A DNA stretch of 64,000 bases from Pestalotiopsis fici W106-1 (Eukaryota > Ascomycota > Sordariomycetes > Amphisphaeriales > Sporocadaceae). Positions 22,769 through 33,213 of the stretch are shown in pieces. The DNA lies in contig NW_006917091.1 in the NCBI RefSeq assembly GCF_000516985.1, forward strand, positions 6,278,618-6,342,617, written 5' to 3'. Made by a program: the position numbers and the translations under genes. Position 1 is the first letter of the stretch, and each line of letters opens with the position of its first letter. The notes below the pieces were generated by a model that made no database searches, had not been told where the DNA came from, and was given only the letters and a program-made list of their open reading frames with translations.

Positions 22769-23862
22769 TCATGAAACAGCTCTTTTTTCGGCTCCATCGA
22801 GGGACTTTCCCGTCAGCAGGTTCAACACCCGTTCATATGTCCAAACAGTTACCGCACTAAGGGGTGCCGCCTTGAATAGACTGACGGTTAATCCTTTGTA
22901 TAACCCTCGAACGCCTTCGTGGGCCAAGATCATTCTGATGGCCTTGATCGCGCCCATGTCGTAGACTGGTATGTTCTTGTGAACATACTTTGCCCTCGTT
23001 GGGCCCTGTACTTGTATCCTCTTCCTGACCAGATCTAGCGGAAAGATGCCCGTCTTTGCAATAACACTAGCAATCACGCCTGCAGAGGCATCTCCGCCAG
23101 CAAACGGTAAATTGAATTGCGAAAGGGGGATCCGAAGTGATTCATAAATGGCGAAAAACATTCCCATGTATGGAATAATCTGTGCAAGGCCGGGACCGAT
23201 TCCGCGGAAAAAGCCTTTGGTTCCCTCGTCACGTCTGATATCCCGTATAGCCTTGAACAGAGAAGAATACACCTTTTCGGTCCCTTGAGCGGCAAACCTC
23301 GTCCGAAGCAGATCCAGCGGGTACGTAACCGCAGTGGCAGCAGCTCCGGCTCCGGCTCCAGCAACGAAGCTCTCTGCACTCTTGTTCATTCCCTTCTCTC
23401 CAGCCAGCTCGTTCAGCGCCATGCTAATGGTCCGATAGGTTGTGAATTGTACGGCGGCGTAGCTCACGTACAAGAGTTCGGCGGGGACATTGCCCTTCCA
23501 CAGACCGGTGATGCCCTCATGTCGTAGTATGTGTCGAGCGGTGGCAATAGTGCCTTTATATATCGGCGCGCCTTTCGTGAGCTCGGCTTGTGATAAAGGG
23601 TCCGACAGGGAATGGGCTTGGAGTTGCAGACGAATCTTGACCACGTCCAGGGGAGCGATCACGAAGCGCGAGACGAGACCTGAAATGGCGCCCGCTGTGA
23701 CGACTTGAAGTCGGGAGCCCTGTATTTAAAGCTAGGTCAGCTCTGGGGGTACCACACGACGTCTCGCGGAAGAGTGTGATATGGTTTCCTGGGAATCTGG
23801 CAGGGTATCACACGTGCGAGTGCACATACCTCATCCTGAAGGCGCTGTCCGCTCTTCGACAT
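22769..23862 (-). CDS. TPC1: Mitochondrial thiamine pyrophosphate carrier
   Basis: Exons 23830..23862 and 22769..23719 join across a 110 bp intron (GTATGT to TACAG) to give 327 residues. The start [11 protein letters not shown] then [14 protein letters not shown] is typical of fungal Tpc1. Three mitochondrial-carrier repeats are present, each with the P-x-D/E-x-x-K/R signature: [20 protein letters not shown] and [10 protein letters not shown], with EGxxGLWKGN-type motifs after the first and third. It imports ThPP into the matrix for pyruvate and oxoglutarate dehydrogenases and acetolactate synthase. Assignment to TPC1 rather than another carrier rests on the N-terminus and loop motifs. No defects seen. 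Confidence 0.88.
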
Positions 23863-25546
23863 ACATCCGCAAATGCCCTGACCTGGGCTAGGGAACGCTG
23901 GGTGTCAGATTCTAGTCTGAAGCTTGCTTGCTTTCTTGGGTGGATGGTATGTTGACGCAGTACAAGGAACGTTTGCGGCTGGTCCGTCCGGCCGTGGGGA
24001 GTTCTCTAACTTCTGCAATGCCGCGAAGATTCGACGGATCCGCGATAGCTCTGATAGCTAACCTAGCACTGATAGCGTCCAAGGTAGATAACAGGAACCG
24101 GAGTTGCCTTAGAATGAGCTTGAATGTCTCTATGCACGTGAGATGGCAATTTACTATTGCTGGTCAAAAAGTCATGTAAAGTTTGGCCCCTGACTTGAAG
24201 GAATTCACATTGGATAGTGTTTCCACTATTGCGCGGACCTGAGCAGAGTTGATTCCAAGCCAGGTACGGTGCAGGTGTAACACCTAACTAGCACTTGTAA
24301 ATAACCTACATCATCAATCGAGACCTCACTCTTAGCATGTTTGCATCGTTGCTGCCATTGAAGAAATGGCTGAGAGTAGCGCTTTTCCATTGAGGACAAG
24401 TGACGTATGGTGTCTGGCTGCTGGCTGCTGGCACATGCCAAGTATGCTGAGGTACATAAGTAAGTAAGGTATGTATGCATGACTTAGGTGGCACGAGGTA
24501 CAGTAATCAAATGTTCGAAAGTGGCCATGCTGCAAAGAAACAGACTGAAAGTCGCTACCCACTATCATGTTCGGTATAATTAGTAGTGCCGCAATCATCC
24601 TACCCTCGATCCTATGGCTGCTCCTCACGGCAGCATCCCGCGGACATTTAATTAGTAGTGCAATTGATTGAGATGTTGGGGGGCTCGAGCCAGCTTGACT
24701 GGAGGCTCTCTTCTGGGGCTCGGCTATGTCTTATCTATAGCAGCGTAGCATTGAAGGAAAGATCGAGGACATGAACTTGATTCCGATCTCTAATATCTCC
24801 CGTCTTCAAATCTCAGCCATGAAACGGAATCGCCATACCCGCGAAGGACATTCCGCTCCTGGGCGGTGCGGCCGGCCTGGTTCCACTGCAGTGAACTTCC
24901 TTCTGGCCGAAGGCGACCTTTTAGCAGCCACTGGATTGGCTGTCTGGGGTTGTCTTGAGAGGGGGCCAGCAATGGGCGGGCCGGCTAAGCCTTTCCTCCT
25001 AGTTTACATGCAGACGGGGAGATTTGCACTAGGGGCCTTGGGGGTCTTTCTTGCACTAGAACCTACCCTGTGAGGGGCCCCGGTGGTAGGGGAGAATGAT
25101 GCCGGTACCTTGGTGGACGACACATCTGATACCTACATACCTTACCACTCTCAGTCAGTCCACGGGACATCGTATCCATCCTCTGATTCAAACTCTACCT
25201 ACCTTCCTACTTGACTTCTTCAATCCCTCTCATCTACCGAGCTAACACAAAAATTTCTCCTCATTTGCATTCTCGTTATCAAGCTCCCCTGCATTTTCCC
25301 GTGTACCATACACGAACAGCAGACTCTGTCGAGACTTTTTCGCTTATCGTGTTCTTCCACGACAGAGCTCAGGTCGTACTCAGTGAGGCTGTGATCGAGC
25401 CAGCCCCGGTCATATTGCATGTGATAGTTCATCTCCTCTGTCTGCCAGGAAGAACGCGCGCACGTGCAGGCTTTCTTAAAAGTCACAACAACCACAACAG
25501 AAAGAAATTGGACAAAAAAGTGTTCTCTCGAATCATTTAGCGCATC
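23863..25546. other. Long intergenic region
   Basis: About 1.7 kb between divergent genes. It contains runs of GGTA/TACC-type short motifs (for example around 24450-24500 and 25120-25210) and a pyrimidine-rich leader before 25547, but no convincing gene. Frames such as 24771-25073 lack protein-like features. Confidence 0.5.
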
Positions 25547-26704
25547 ATGTCATTCACAAACGTCAAGGCGCCAGATTTGCGAGAGACTCTTGGTCCTGTC
25601 TTGCAGTCCCTGCCTCCTGCAGCAATCGCTACATCGCCAGCAGAAAATGTCTTGGCTTACCTCTCACCAATCCTGAAGCAGCGAGTCCAGCTCTTGTCTT
25701 CGTCCAGTTCAGATCCATGGATCAAACTATTATGCTACGATACGGCAAAGGCTGCCGGGCTTATTGAGATTGCCCAGAGTGATCGGTTGGAGCCGCACCC
25801 TGTCAGTGGCGAGGTCGAGGTCGATTGGGATTATGATGCAGAGATTCGCTATCGAAGACTCGACGAGGAGACATTACAGGCTCTCGTGGTTTTGGAGGAG
25901 AAGGGTCTCTCGTTTCGGCTCGTATACTGCACTGGCGAAGTCGACGGGTGGAGAGTAGGCGAAATTTCTACTCCGGAAACCCCATCGCCGTTTTCATCGT
26001 TCGGAGGTGTGTCGACTATCGAAGAAGCCGATCGTCAATTTCGAGATGGACACTCTAAAAAGAACGCTGCATCAGCATCATCCAAGAATAGCTTTCCAAA
26101 TGGTGGTGATCTTGTCGAAGATGAGGATGACGACGATGATGACTACTGGGCTCGATATGACGCGACGCCGGCAAGAACCCCTGCCGAAAAGCGCTCGCCG
26201 GCTCCTCCTTCGACTTCTGCACGTGGTGCGGGTGCAGATGAGGACGACTATTATGCGCAGTACGACTCTGTGCAACCGGCCATGGATCCCCACGATCCTG
26301 ACGAGGAGGCCGGCATGGCAGATTTGGCTCCGCCCCTGGGTTTGGCAGCGCCGAGACCAACGCGGCCAGCAGACCATGTAGACTATGGCGGTGGATATGA
26401 GGAGGCCGAGCTCAACGAGACCCAAGGTGCGTGGACAATCGCCGAGCCACCGAGGTCGCCATCAGTTGGCTCGAGAAGTGGCGACGACCCAAATCTAGCT
26501 CACCCTCGACCGGCGTCAAGTGCCGACTCGCATTCTTCGGTAGCGAAACTCGAGGAGGCGGCAGAGAACTTTGGTGTGAGGCAACACATATCCCGGAGCA
26601 TCAAGAACTTGTCCATGCTTGCGCGAGCCTCGGGTATAGACCATGATGACTTTGAAAGTCTCGTGAAAAGAGAGTTGGAGGTTCTACGAATGATGGAGGA
26701 TTGA
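25547..26704 (+). CDS. Conserved fungal acidic protein of unknown function
   Basis: Single exon, 385 residues. I do not recognise a named family; the pattern resembles an ascomycete conserved hypothetical protein. The N-terminal 150 residues look folded (LGPVLQSLPPAAIATSPAENVL, DPWIKLLCYD, VDWDYDAEIRYRRLDEETLQ, RLVYCTGEVDGWRVGEI). The middle is acidic and disordered, with a D/E run and two similar segments, DDDYWARYD and DDYYAQYD. The C-terminus (FGVRQHISRSIKNLSMLARASG, then LVKRELEVLRMMED) is predicted helical. No signal peptide or membrane segment. Probably intracellular. The start is the first ATG after a pyrimidine-rich leader. Confidence 0.8.
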   Translation: MSFTNVKAPDLRETLGPVLQSLPPAAIATSPAENVLAYLSPILKQRVQLLSSSSSDPWIKLLCYDTAKAAGLIEIAQSDRLEPHPVSGEVEVDWDYDAEIRYRRLDEETLQALVVLEEKGLSFRLVYCTGEVDGWRVGEISTPETPSPFSSFGGVSTIEEADRQFRDGHSKKNAASASSKNSFPNGGDLVEDEDDDDDDYWARYDATPARTPAEKRSPAPPSTSARGAGADEDDYYAQYDSVQPAMDPHDPDEEAGMADLAPPLGLAAPRPTRPADHVDYGGGYEEAELNETQGAWTIAEPPRSPSVGSRSGDDPNLAHPRPASSADSHSSVAKLEEAAENFGVRQHISRSIKNLSMLARASGIDHDDFESLVKRELEVLRMMED

Positions 26705-27467
26705 GCAGATTCAGAGTCACATGCAAGGTGGTTCGATTATTATTGTAAACAAGAGGTCACGCGTCTAAAGGCCGATACTTTGGGTTTGTGTTTAACTGTA
26801 AGCCGACAGGTCGTTGGCCGTAAGGAAGTTTGGCGGGGATATCCGGGGTTCATACAGAGTCCGACATGATGGAAAGTTCATATGGCTAGGCATTGATGCA
26901 TTTTTTGGCGCAAGATTGGGTTTTCTCTTTTTGTTTCTTGTCCCCCGGGTTTCGGACTACATTATGATAGCGATTCAATCATGATCTGGGCAGCATTAAA
27001 CAATCCATATATCAGACTCATTAAGGATGTAGATGAATGATATACCTAGGTTTTTATCGACAAGAGTTATAGTATCCCGTAAGCATTGACATTCCGAACT
27101 TCCGAGAAGTATTCCGAGCTTTACAAAAAAAAAAATCATGCAATGAAAGAAAGAAGAGAGGGATACAAAGTAGTACTCCCCTAGCGCGACCGGCCCTTGA
27201 TTGGGGGCTACGTTGCCGCTTGCCTGGGGGCTCGAATACTGCCCCGCGTCAGGTACGCCTCAATGCATGTGTGAAATTTACCCCTCTATGACTCAAAAAA
27301 AATACACGCGATTCGAGGTTGGACAGACTTTGAGCCGGGTCAACTCTTTTTCTGTTTTTTTTTTCTCGAGACCCCTGAATTATAACGGCGGATAGTCTTC
27401 TTGTGCAGAAGCATCGAGAGTATACGTGGAATTGTCACTTCTCAGCCATCAACACGCCCATTTCATC
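26705..27467. other. Intergenic region, TyrRS promoter side
   Basis: 763 bp with an A tract near 27125-27134 and T/C-rich leader bases at 27350-27370. No gene seen; the downstream half is presumably the TYS1 promoter. Confidence 0.5.
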
Positions 27468-28765
27468 ATGACCCCCGAGGAGTCGCTCGCCCTGATCAAG
27501 GCCAACCTGGCCGAGGTGCTCAACCCCGAGATCATCGACAATGTCGTCCTGAACGAGAAGAGACCACTCAAGGTCTACTGGGGTACCGCGACCACCGGAA
27601 AGCCTCACTGCGGATACTTTGTTCCCATTGTCAAGATTGCCGAGCTGCTGGCCGCCGGCTGCCACGTCAAGATCCTCCTCGCCGACATTCATGCCTACCT
27701 CGACAACATGAAGGCACCGCTCGAGCTGGTCGAGCAGCGCTGCAAGTACTACGAGTTCATCATCAAGAGCCTGCTGCGCGCCGTCGGTGTCGACATTTCC
27801 AAGCTCGAGTTCGTCAAGGGCAGCTCCTACCAACTGACACAGGAGTACACCATGGACCGCTTCAAGCTCGAAGGTATTACGAGGATATCCGTCGCCCAAA
27901 AGGCTGGCGCCGAGGTCGTCAAGCAGACCGACGACCCTGCGCTCGGTGGTCTCATCTACCCCCTTATGCAGGCTCTGGACGAGCAGTACCTTGACGTTGA
28001 CGTCCAGATTGGCGGTGTCGACCAGCGCAAGATCTTCACGTTTGCCCTCGAGAACCTGCCGCGAATCGGCTACAAGGTCCGCGCCCACCTGATGAACACC
28101 ATGGTTCCGGGTCTGGGTCAGGCGCAAAAGATGAGCTCGAGCGAGCCCGACTCCAAGATTGACCTCCTGGACGCCCCCGAGGTGGTGGGCAAGAAGCTCA
28201 AGAAGGCCCACTGCGCCACCGGTGTCGTCGAGGGCAATGGTGTCGTTGCTTTCGTGGAGCACGTCATTTTCCGCGTCCAGGCGCTCAAGTCGGGAGGCAA
28301 GGCCAAATTCATTGTCGAGAGAGAACGGGACGGCAAGGAGCCGTTGGTCTACGAGGATATCGCAGACCTCAAGGCTGACTTTGAAAAGGATATTGTAAGT
28401 CCCATGAGGAGTACATCATACGTCGTGTTTTGAGAAGCAAGAGAAAAGCTAATTCGGGGCTATTCTAGTTGACTCCCCAACTGCTCAAGGCGGCCCTTAC
28501 CAAGGCGCTCAACGAGCTCCTGGCGCCCATCCAGGCCGAATACCAAGCCTCCGAGGAGTGGCAGAGAACCACGGAGCTGGCCTACCCGCCCGAGAAGAAG
28601 GCGGTGAACCCCAAGAAGGAGAAGAAGCAAAAGGGCGGCGACCCGGCCATGCGCGAGGCGGCAGCGGCAGCCAGAGCCGCCAAGGCAGCCGAGAAGAATG
28701 CGCCCGCCGACGCATCGCACGGCATCGAGACGTTGAAGATTGATGCCGAGACAAAGGCAGCATAA
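27468..28765 (+). CDS. TYS1: Cytoplasmic tyrosyl-tRNA synthetase
   Basis: Exons 27468..28394 and 28469..28765 join across a 74 bp intron in phase 0 to give 407 residues. It charges tRNA-Tyr. The class Ic Rossmann core shows the HIGH-equivalent KPHCGY near residue 45, the tyrosine pocket motif QIGGVDQRK and the KMSSSEP loop. The C-terminal tail after VNPKKEKKQKGG is lysine- and alanine-rich, as in eukaryotic cytosolic TyrRS, where it helps tRNA binding. Start ATG 27468 is chosen because it gives the usual short N-terminus MTPEESLALIKANL; the upstream in-frame codons lack an ATG. Strong C-ending codon bias suggests high expression. Confidence 0.94.
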
Positions 28766-29222
28766 AAGAACAAACTTTAGAAGATGAAAAAAAAAACTAT
28801 TTAATACCCCCTTAACATCCTTTCGGGCTTACTTGATGTTTCTTGGTGTCCATGTCGCAGCAGAATTAGATAAAGTGCATTGGCCGGAGTTGGTTGAACT
28901 GTGTAAGGGAAAAACAGAGAAAAGGCTTCGAATTGTTCCTCAAAGAGATACATATATAGAAAGGCCATGTTTCTATGCATGTATGTACAATACAGTGTAC
29001 AGACCTTCCACAACATTGGGCAATTATTGAAAACGATCCTACTGCTTGAGATGAGTCAAGTTGAATATGAGCCGTCATAACTTTACATTCAATCGTTCTT
29101 TGGAGATTAAGCCCTTTGAATTAGAGCCTATTCTTGGCAGGTCTCAGTAAAACCGGAAGTTGGAATGTGAATGGTATCTCAAATATATTCGTCATGTCAT
29201 AAAACGGGGCATTATAATCGTT
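28766..29222. other. Convergent intergenic spacer
   Basis: 457 bp between the 3' ends of TYS1 and REV1. An A tract lies near 28788. No gene seen. Confidence 0.5.
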
Positions 29223-32200
29223 CTATATATCCAAGGGGCCCAGGCCGCGCTGCTTCACCGCATTCTGTACCTCGGCCTTGATGCCTTGTACCACAGCGAG
29301 CCATTTTGTCTTGCCGCGGGACTCGGCCTCGTTCTCTTCGACCAGATAATCCAACCACTGGACGAGTTTCGTTGCCTTGTCCATATCCTTCTCCTCGAGG
29401 ACGACTCTAGCCAGATACTTTTCCAGCATCTCGACATCTCGCCTATGGGGGCCCTCGGCTGCCGTTTCCTTGTGCCAAACATTGAGCATATCCCGAATAT
29501 CAGACAGCGAGGTCAATCCGGCATTGGTAAAGGCGATCTTGCTTGGCCGCGCATTAAACTGCAGCTTTGTCTGCCCTCCCTGAAGCGCCTCATCGCTATC
29601 GGCCTCTCGTTGGCGCTTGTGCGAAATCTTCAGGTCCAGTCCAGAGCGCTGTGCCTTTCTGCGCCGAAAGTCGGCAATCACTTCTTTCCGCACCGACTCT
29701 GGGAGCTCGGCTAGAAAATCTTGGTCTAGCTCATCAACATCACTGAGACCTGCTTCTTCGCCAGCGTTGAAGGCGAGACTGGTCTGGACAACCTTGTTCT
29801 GTGCGTCGGCATGCCGTTCTCGAGCCCTAGCAAAAATCCCCGGAACGCGCTTCTTTGTTGGCGTTGTCTTCTTCATGGGCTTAATGATGCGATCCTTTCG
29901 CGGAGACTGTGGCAGGAGTTGTTGAGCAGGTCTTGGCCTTTTGTAAGAGGCTAGTACTTCGGCTTTCATGTCATCCGGCAGCGCATTGAAAACTTCCGGG
30001 TCGATATCGGGCGGTATTTCATCAACTAATGCAGGGCTTTCCGTTCTTGATCGAGGAGCAGGTGGAGATTCGACCGCTGCCGATGGCTTTGGCTTCGATT
30101 TCGCCTGCGCCAGCAACTTGTTCCGTATATCCGGAGGTAATTCAGCCAGTACCGCTGGGTCGGCATTCGCTGGCAGGACAAATTGCGTTCCACCAATGTT
30201 GAGAGGTGTGTTGGCTTTTGCGTCATGCTCATTGGCCTTTGAAATAGCGAGTGCCGGATGTGAGGTATTGGGTTTTGCTTTTCGTGGAGTCAGAGGCCCG
30301 TCCGTAATGGGATCCTCCGTTTCAGCGCGGCCCTGGGTTGGACTCGGCCTCAGCGGGCCAGCAACCTCTTGAATGGGATCTTCCGCAGGTTTCCTGACTG
30401 GCGCTGGGCTTTTGAAAGCACCAAAGCTCAGTTTCTTCTGACTGCTCTCGAGCCCGCCAGGCGTCGAGATCTTGATAGGCTCCAGTCTCGTGAGTTGAAC
30501 ACCAAGCCCGCGCAAATCGCCGGGGCTGAATCTGTAGGAACGCAGGATGGATATAGCCTCTTTTCCAATAAGCTTATGATCGTTGGTGGAAACGCCAAAT
30601 AATGTGCTTTTGTTGAATGTATCGCACTTTCCATGACCAAGGTGCTTTGGAGGATCCAGTGGTGCGTCGAGCGAACGTCTCATGATCTTCATGGTCAACT
30701 GTTTGCCTTTGACTTGTTCATTTAGAAGCCGCTTTTCCAATTCCTTGCAAAGATTCAAAACAAATTCTTCCGCTTCTTCTTGGTTGATGAACCGTATGCC
30801 CCAATTGACCTCGGCTGACACAGATTTTCGTATAGGTTGGTCGCCAACCTCGGTGCGATCGATCCCACGTGCGTATTCCCATAGCTTTTCTCCCGTCTTT
30901 GGGCCAAGCGTAGTAATGAGTCGTTCCTTGGAAACTTCTCGTATGTCCTTGACATACTTGATTCCGATTTCTTCCAGTTTACCTGCGATGCTATACGCCA
31001 CTCCGGGGAGTTTGTCAACCTGGAGTTCTGCCAGAAATGATAACACAGCTTCTGGTTTCAATTGAAATTGCCCAGCCGGCTTGGCCTTTCGCAGCGCAAC
31101 CTTGGCAAGCAGGATATTCCCCCCAATTCCTACAGAGACAGCGCAGCCTGTTTTGATCTTGATTTTTTGCCTAAGGTCTCGGGCAATGCTGTCAGCTTTC
31201 TCTTGCTCCCTCCAAATGCTGCCTTCATCGATGCCATCTCCTTTGGAGCCAACGGCATTGAAAATGACTTGGGTCACGTCCACCAGAGCCTCATCGATAC
31301 TGACACTCTGCACGACACCGCCGACATCTAATATTGCCTCATAAAATAGCTTGCTGGCTTCTTCATATGCCGGAAAGTCATATGGCAACACTTTGAGGTC
31401 GGGACACAACTCCTTGGCCCGCTTCATCCACATGCCATTCTTTACGCCGAATTCCCGTGCCGGATAATTGCAGCTTGCAATTTCGGACCCAGTTCCGTTG
31501 CCATGAGCCACAACGGCGGGCTTGGTAACGAATTCCGGGGCACTTTTGAGAGAGATAGCGCAGAAGAAGCTGTCAAAGTCGACATGCATGATATAACGTC
31601 TGGACCCTGGCTTTCTCCTAATCGGTTTTTCTTGTGTTCCCCTTTCGGCTGCGAGCCTCTGCATCCTCGACTTGAGATCGGCTTTCCAAGTTGACAGGTG
31701 GTGGAGACGGCTTTCTGAGTAGTACTGTTGAATGAAATCTGGATTTGCTGTCGAAGATTTCCGCATTCGTGGGTCTTGGAGTAGCAGGGCGTTGTGTTCT
31801 TCGGATGTCATCTCTTCTAGTGGCTTATCAGGTGGTTGCAGTATAGATGGTTTTGACATGAGAGCATCATCACGATCCTGCTTCTGCACTGTTTCGAGGT
31901 GAGAAGTCTCCATTGCTTCTATGTCCGCAGGTGCTTCGATCATGTTCATGTCAAATGAAAGACGTCTTGTTTCTCGGTCCACGAGAGGACTACTTTCACA
32001 GGCCCCAACGAAGGCTGTTGTCGCGGCAGGCGATTGACTTTTGGTAGGCTTCCCATCAATAGCTTCGGCGAAGCCCTTCAACTGACTGGTGTAGAAGCTG
32101 TTGTCGGTCTGCTCCCGATATCTAAGAGGCGATTGCTGCGTATTTGATTGTGTAGACATCATGCCTCCTGTGAATTTGATGGTTTTCTGTCGAGGAGTCT

Positions 32201-32651
32201 CTTCAATGACTCTGTAATCTGACCAAGGCAGCAGCTTTCCTGCCTGGATAGAATCAGTCACCCAGGCGGGTTTGACGATTCTATATTTATTGAACTCGAC
32301 CATCTTCTTTGGCGGTAAAGTAGAAGCTATGATGTGTGTTGCCATGGTTTTGGAATCTAGATACTGGATGAAGCCCGCTCCATGTTCTACCAGTTCTTTG
32401 TGGAGGACATGTAGTGGCGGTTGTGTGTAACCAGTCACATGAGCCACGATACCTTTGAAGATCTGAGGCTTGTTGGCAGCAGCTCGTATCTCCGAGTCGA
32501 GGTTTTGAAGTTTAATCTTCTTGCGGCGAAAGTACTCTGGAAAGCCTCCAAAGGCACTCGGCTCATACTCATCGCCAGCTTCATCGGTGAAGGAGTGGTT
32601 CTCGATGCGTTTCCGCACCTCCTTGGAGTTCTTCTCCAGCCGGCTGCCCAT
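29223..32651 (-). CDS. REV1: DNA repair protein REV1 (Y-family deoxycytidyl transferase)
   Basis: Single exon, 1142 residues, a normal length for fungal Rev1. It inserts dCMP opposite abasic sites and acts as scaffold for Pol zeta in translesion synthesis in the nucleus. Domains in order: BRCT at about 62-148 (IFKGIVAHVTGYT ... PAWVTDSIQAGKLLPW); the Y-family catalytic core from about 350, with the metal aspartates in HVDFDSFF (357/359) and SIDEALVD (453-454); little-finger domain to about 720; ubiquitin-binding motifs of the L-P type (LPPDIRNKLL, ALPDDMKAEVL, ELPESVRKEVI); and the Rev1 C-terminal domain (LTSLSDIRDMLNVWHKE to the end) that binds Rev7 and other polymerases. All key residues are present. 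Confidence 0.95.
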   Translation of the reverse strand: MGSRLEKNSKEVRKRIENHSFTDEAGDEYEPSAFGGFPEYFRRKKIKLQNLDSEIRAAANKPQIFKGIVAHVTGYTQPPLHVLHKELVEHGAGFIQYLDSKTMATHIIASTLPPKKMVEFNKYRIVKPAWVTDSIQAGKLLPWSDYRVIEETPRQKTIKFTGGMMSTQSNTQQSPLRYREQTDNSFYTSQLKGFAEAIDGKPTKSQSPAATTAFVGACESSPLVDRETRRLSFDMNMIEAPADIEAMETSHLETVQKQDRDDALMSKPSILQPPDKPLEEMTSEEHNALLLQDPRMRKSSTANPDFIQQYYSESRLHHLSTWKADLKSRMQRLAAERGTQEKPIRRKPGSRRYIMHVDFDSFFCAISLKSAPEFVTKPAVVAHGNGTGSEIASCNYPAREFGVKNGMWMKRAKELCPDLKVLPYDFPAYEEASKLFYEAILDVGGVVQSVSIDEALVDVTQVIFNAVGSKGDGIDEGSIWREQEKADSIARDLRQKIKIKTGCAVSVGIGGNILLAKVALRKAKPAGQFQLKPEAVLSFLAELQVDKLPGVAYSIAGKLEEIGIKYVKDIREVSKERLITTLGPKTGEKLWEYARGIDRTEVGDQPIRKSVSAEVNWGIRFINQEEAEEFVLNLCKELEKRLLNEQVKGKQLTMKIMRRSLDAPLDPPKHLGHGKCDTFNKSTLFGVSTNDHKLIGKEAISILRSYRFSPGDLRGLGVQLTRLEPIKISTPGGLESSQKKLSFGAFKSPAPVRKPAEDPIQEVAGPLRPSPTQGRAETEDPITDGPLTPRKAKPNTSHPALAISKANEHDAKANTPLNIGGTQFVLPANADPAVLAELPPDIRNKLLAQAKSKPKPSAAVESPPAPRSRTESPALVDEIPPDIDPEVFNALPDDMKAEVLASYKRPRPAQQLLPQSPRKDRIIKPMKKTTPTKKRVPGIFARARERHADAQNKVVQTSLAFNAGEEAGLSDVDELDQDFLAELPESVRKEVIADFRRRKAQRSGLDLKISHKRQREADSDEALQGGQTKLQFNARPSKIAFTNAGLTSLSDIRDMLNVWHKETAAEGPHRRDVEMLEKYLARVVLEEKDMDKATKLVQWLDYLVEENEAESRGKTKWLAVVQGIKAEVQNAVKQRGLGPLDI

Positions 32652-33213
32652 TTTCGTGCTGCTTGAAAATCAAGATCACACAGACCAGTTTAAAGTTGGG
32701 CGATTCGAGTACGCCACAGGCTCTGCGTATCGTGTCGCCGCCGCTCTCATGGCGCTTGCCGGAATGAGGATGCTGGAGTCATCAGATCAGGGCAACACGA
32801 CGCGACACCAGCGCTAGCAGTGGAGGAGTCTGGATTAAAGAACACAACTGAGGTCTATGTCAAACAAGTTGGATTTAGCTGTCGAAGAAACCCAAGTAGT
32901 TGATAACATTGGCATTAAGGCGTGGGACGCGCCTTCGGAACAGATTTGGTGGGGCAACGTGAGGTCTCTTTACACGTCATCCCGTGACTACCTTCTGTAA
33001 TGTAAATCAATTAGGCACCATATTGGCGCTGTAAACGGCGACTGGGGTGTCGCTTTAGTACAACTTTTAGGTACAATTTAGTGAATGCTTTCATCCTCTG
33101 GCCTTGGCACTTCAAGCCAGAATACCGAAAGATTGCAAAATCTCGCCAATCCACAACCCAAGCACCAGATCTCGGGGATTGCTCTCAAGTGTCCCTTGTA
33201 TATATTCCCTGCA
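32652..33213. promoter_or_regulatory. Divergent promoter, REV1 / RED-like gene
   Basis: 562 bp between divergent starts. No gene seen; a shared promoter region by position. Confidence 0.45.

Noticed and set aside
27435..28262. 275-codon minus-strand frame opposite TYS1
   Set aside because: Mirror of strongly biased codon use in TYS1; no domain, and TYS1 itself is unambiguous.
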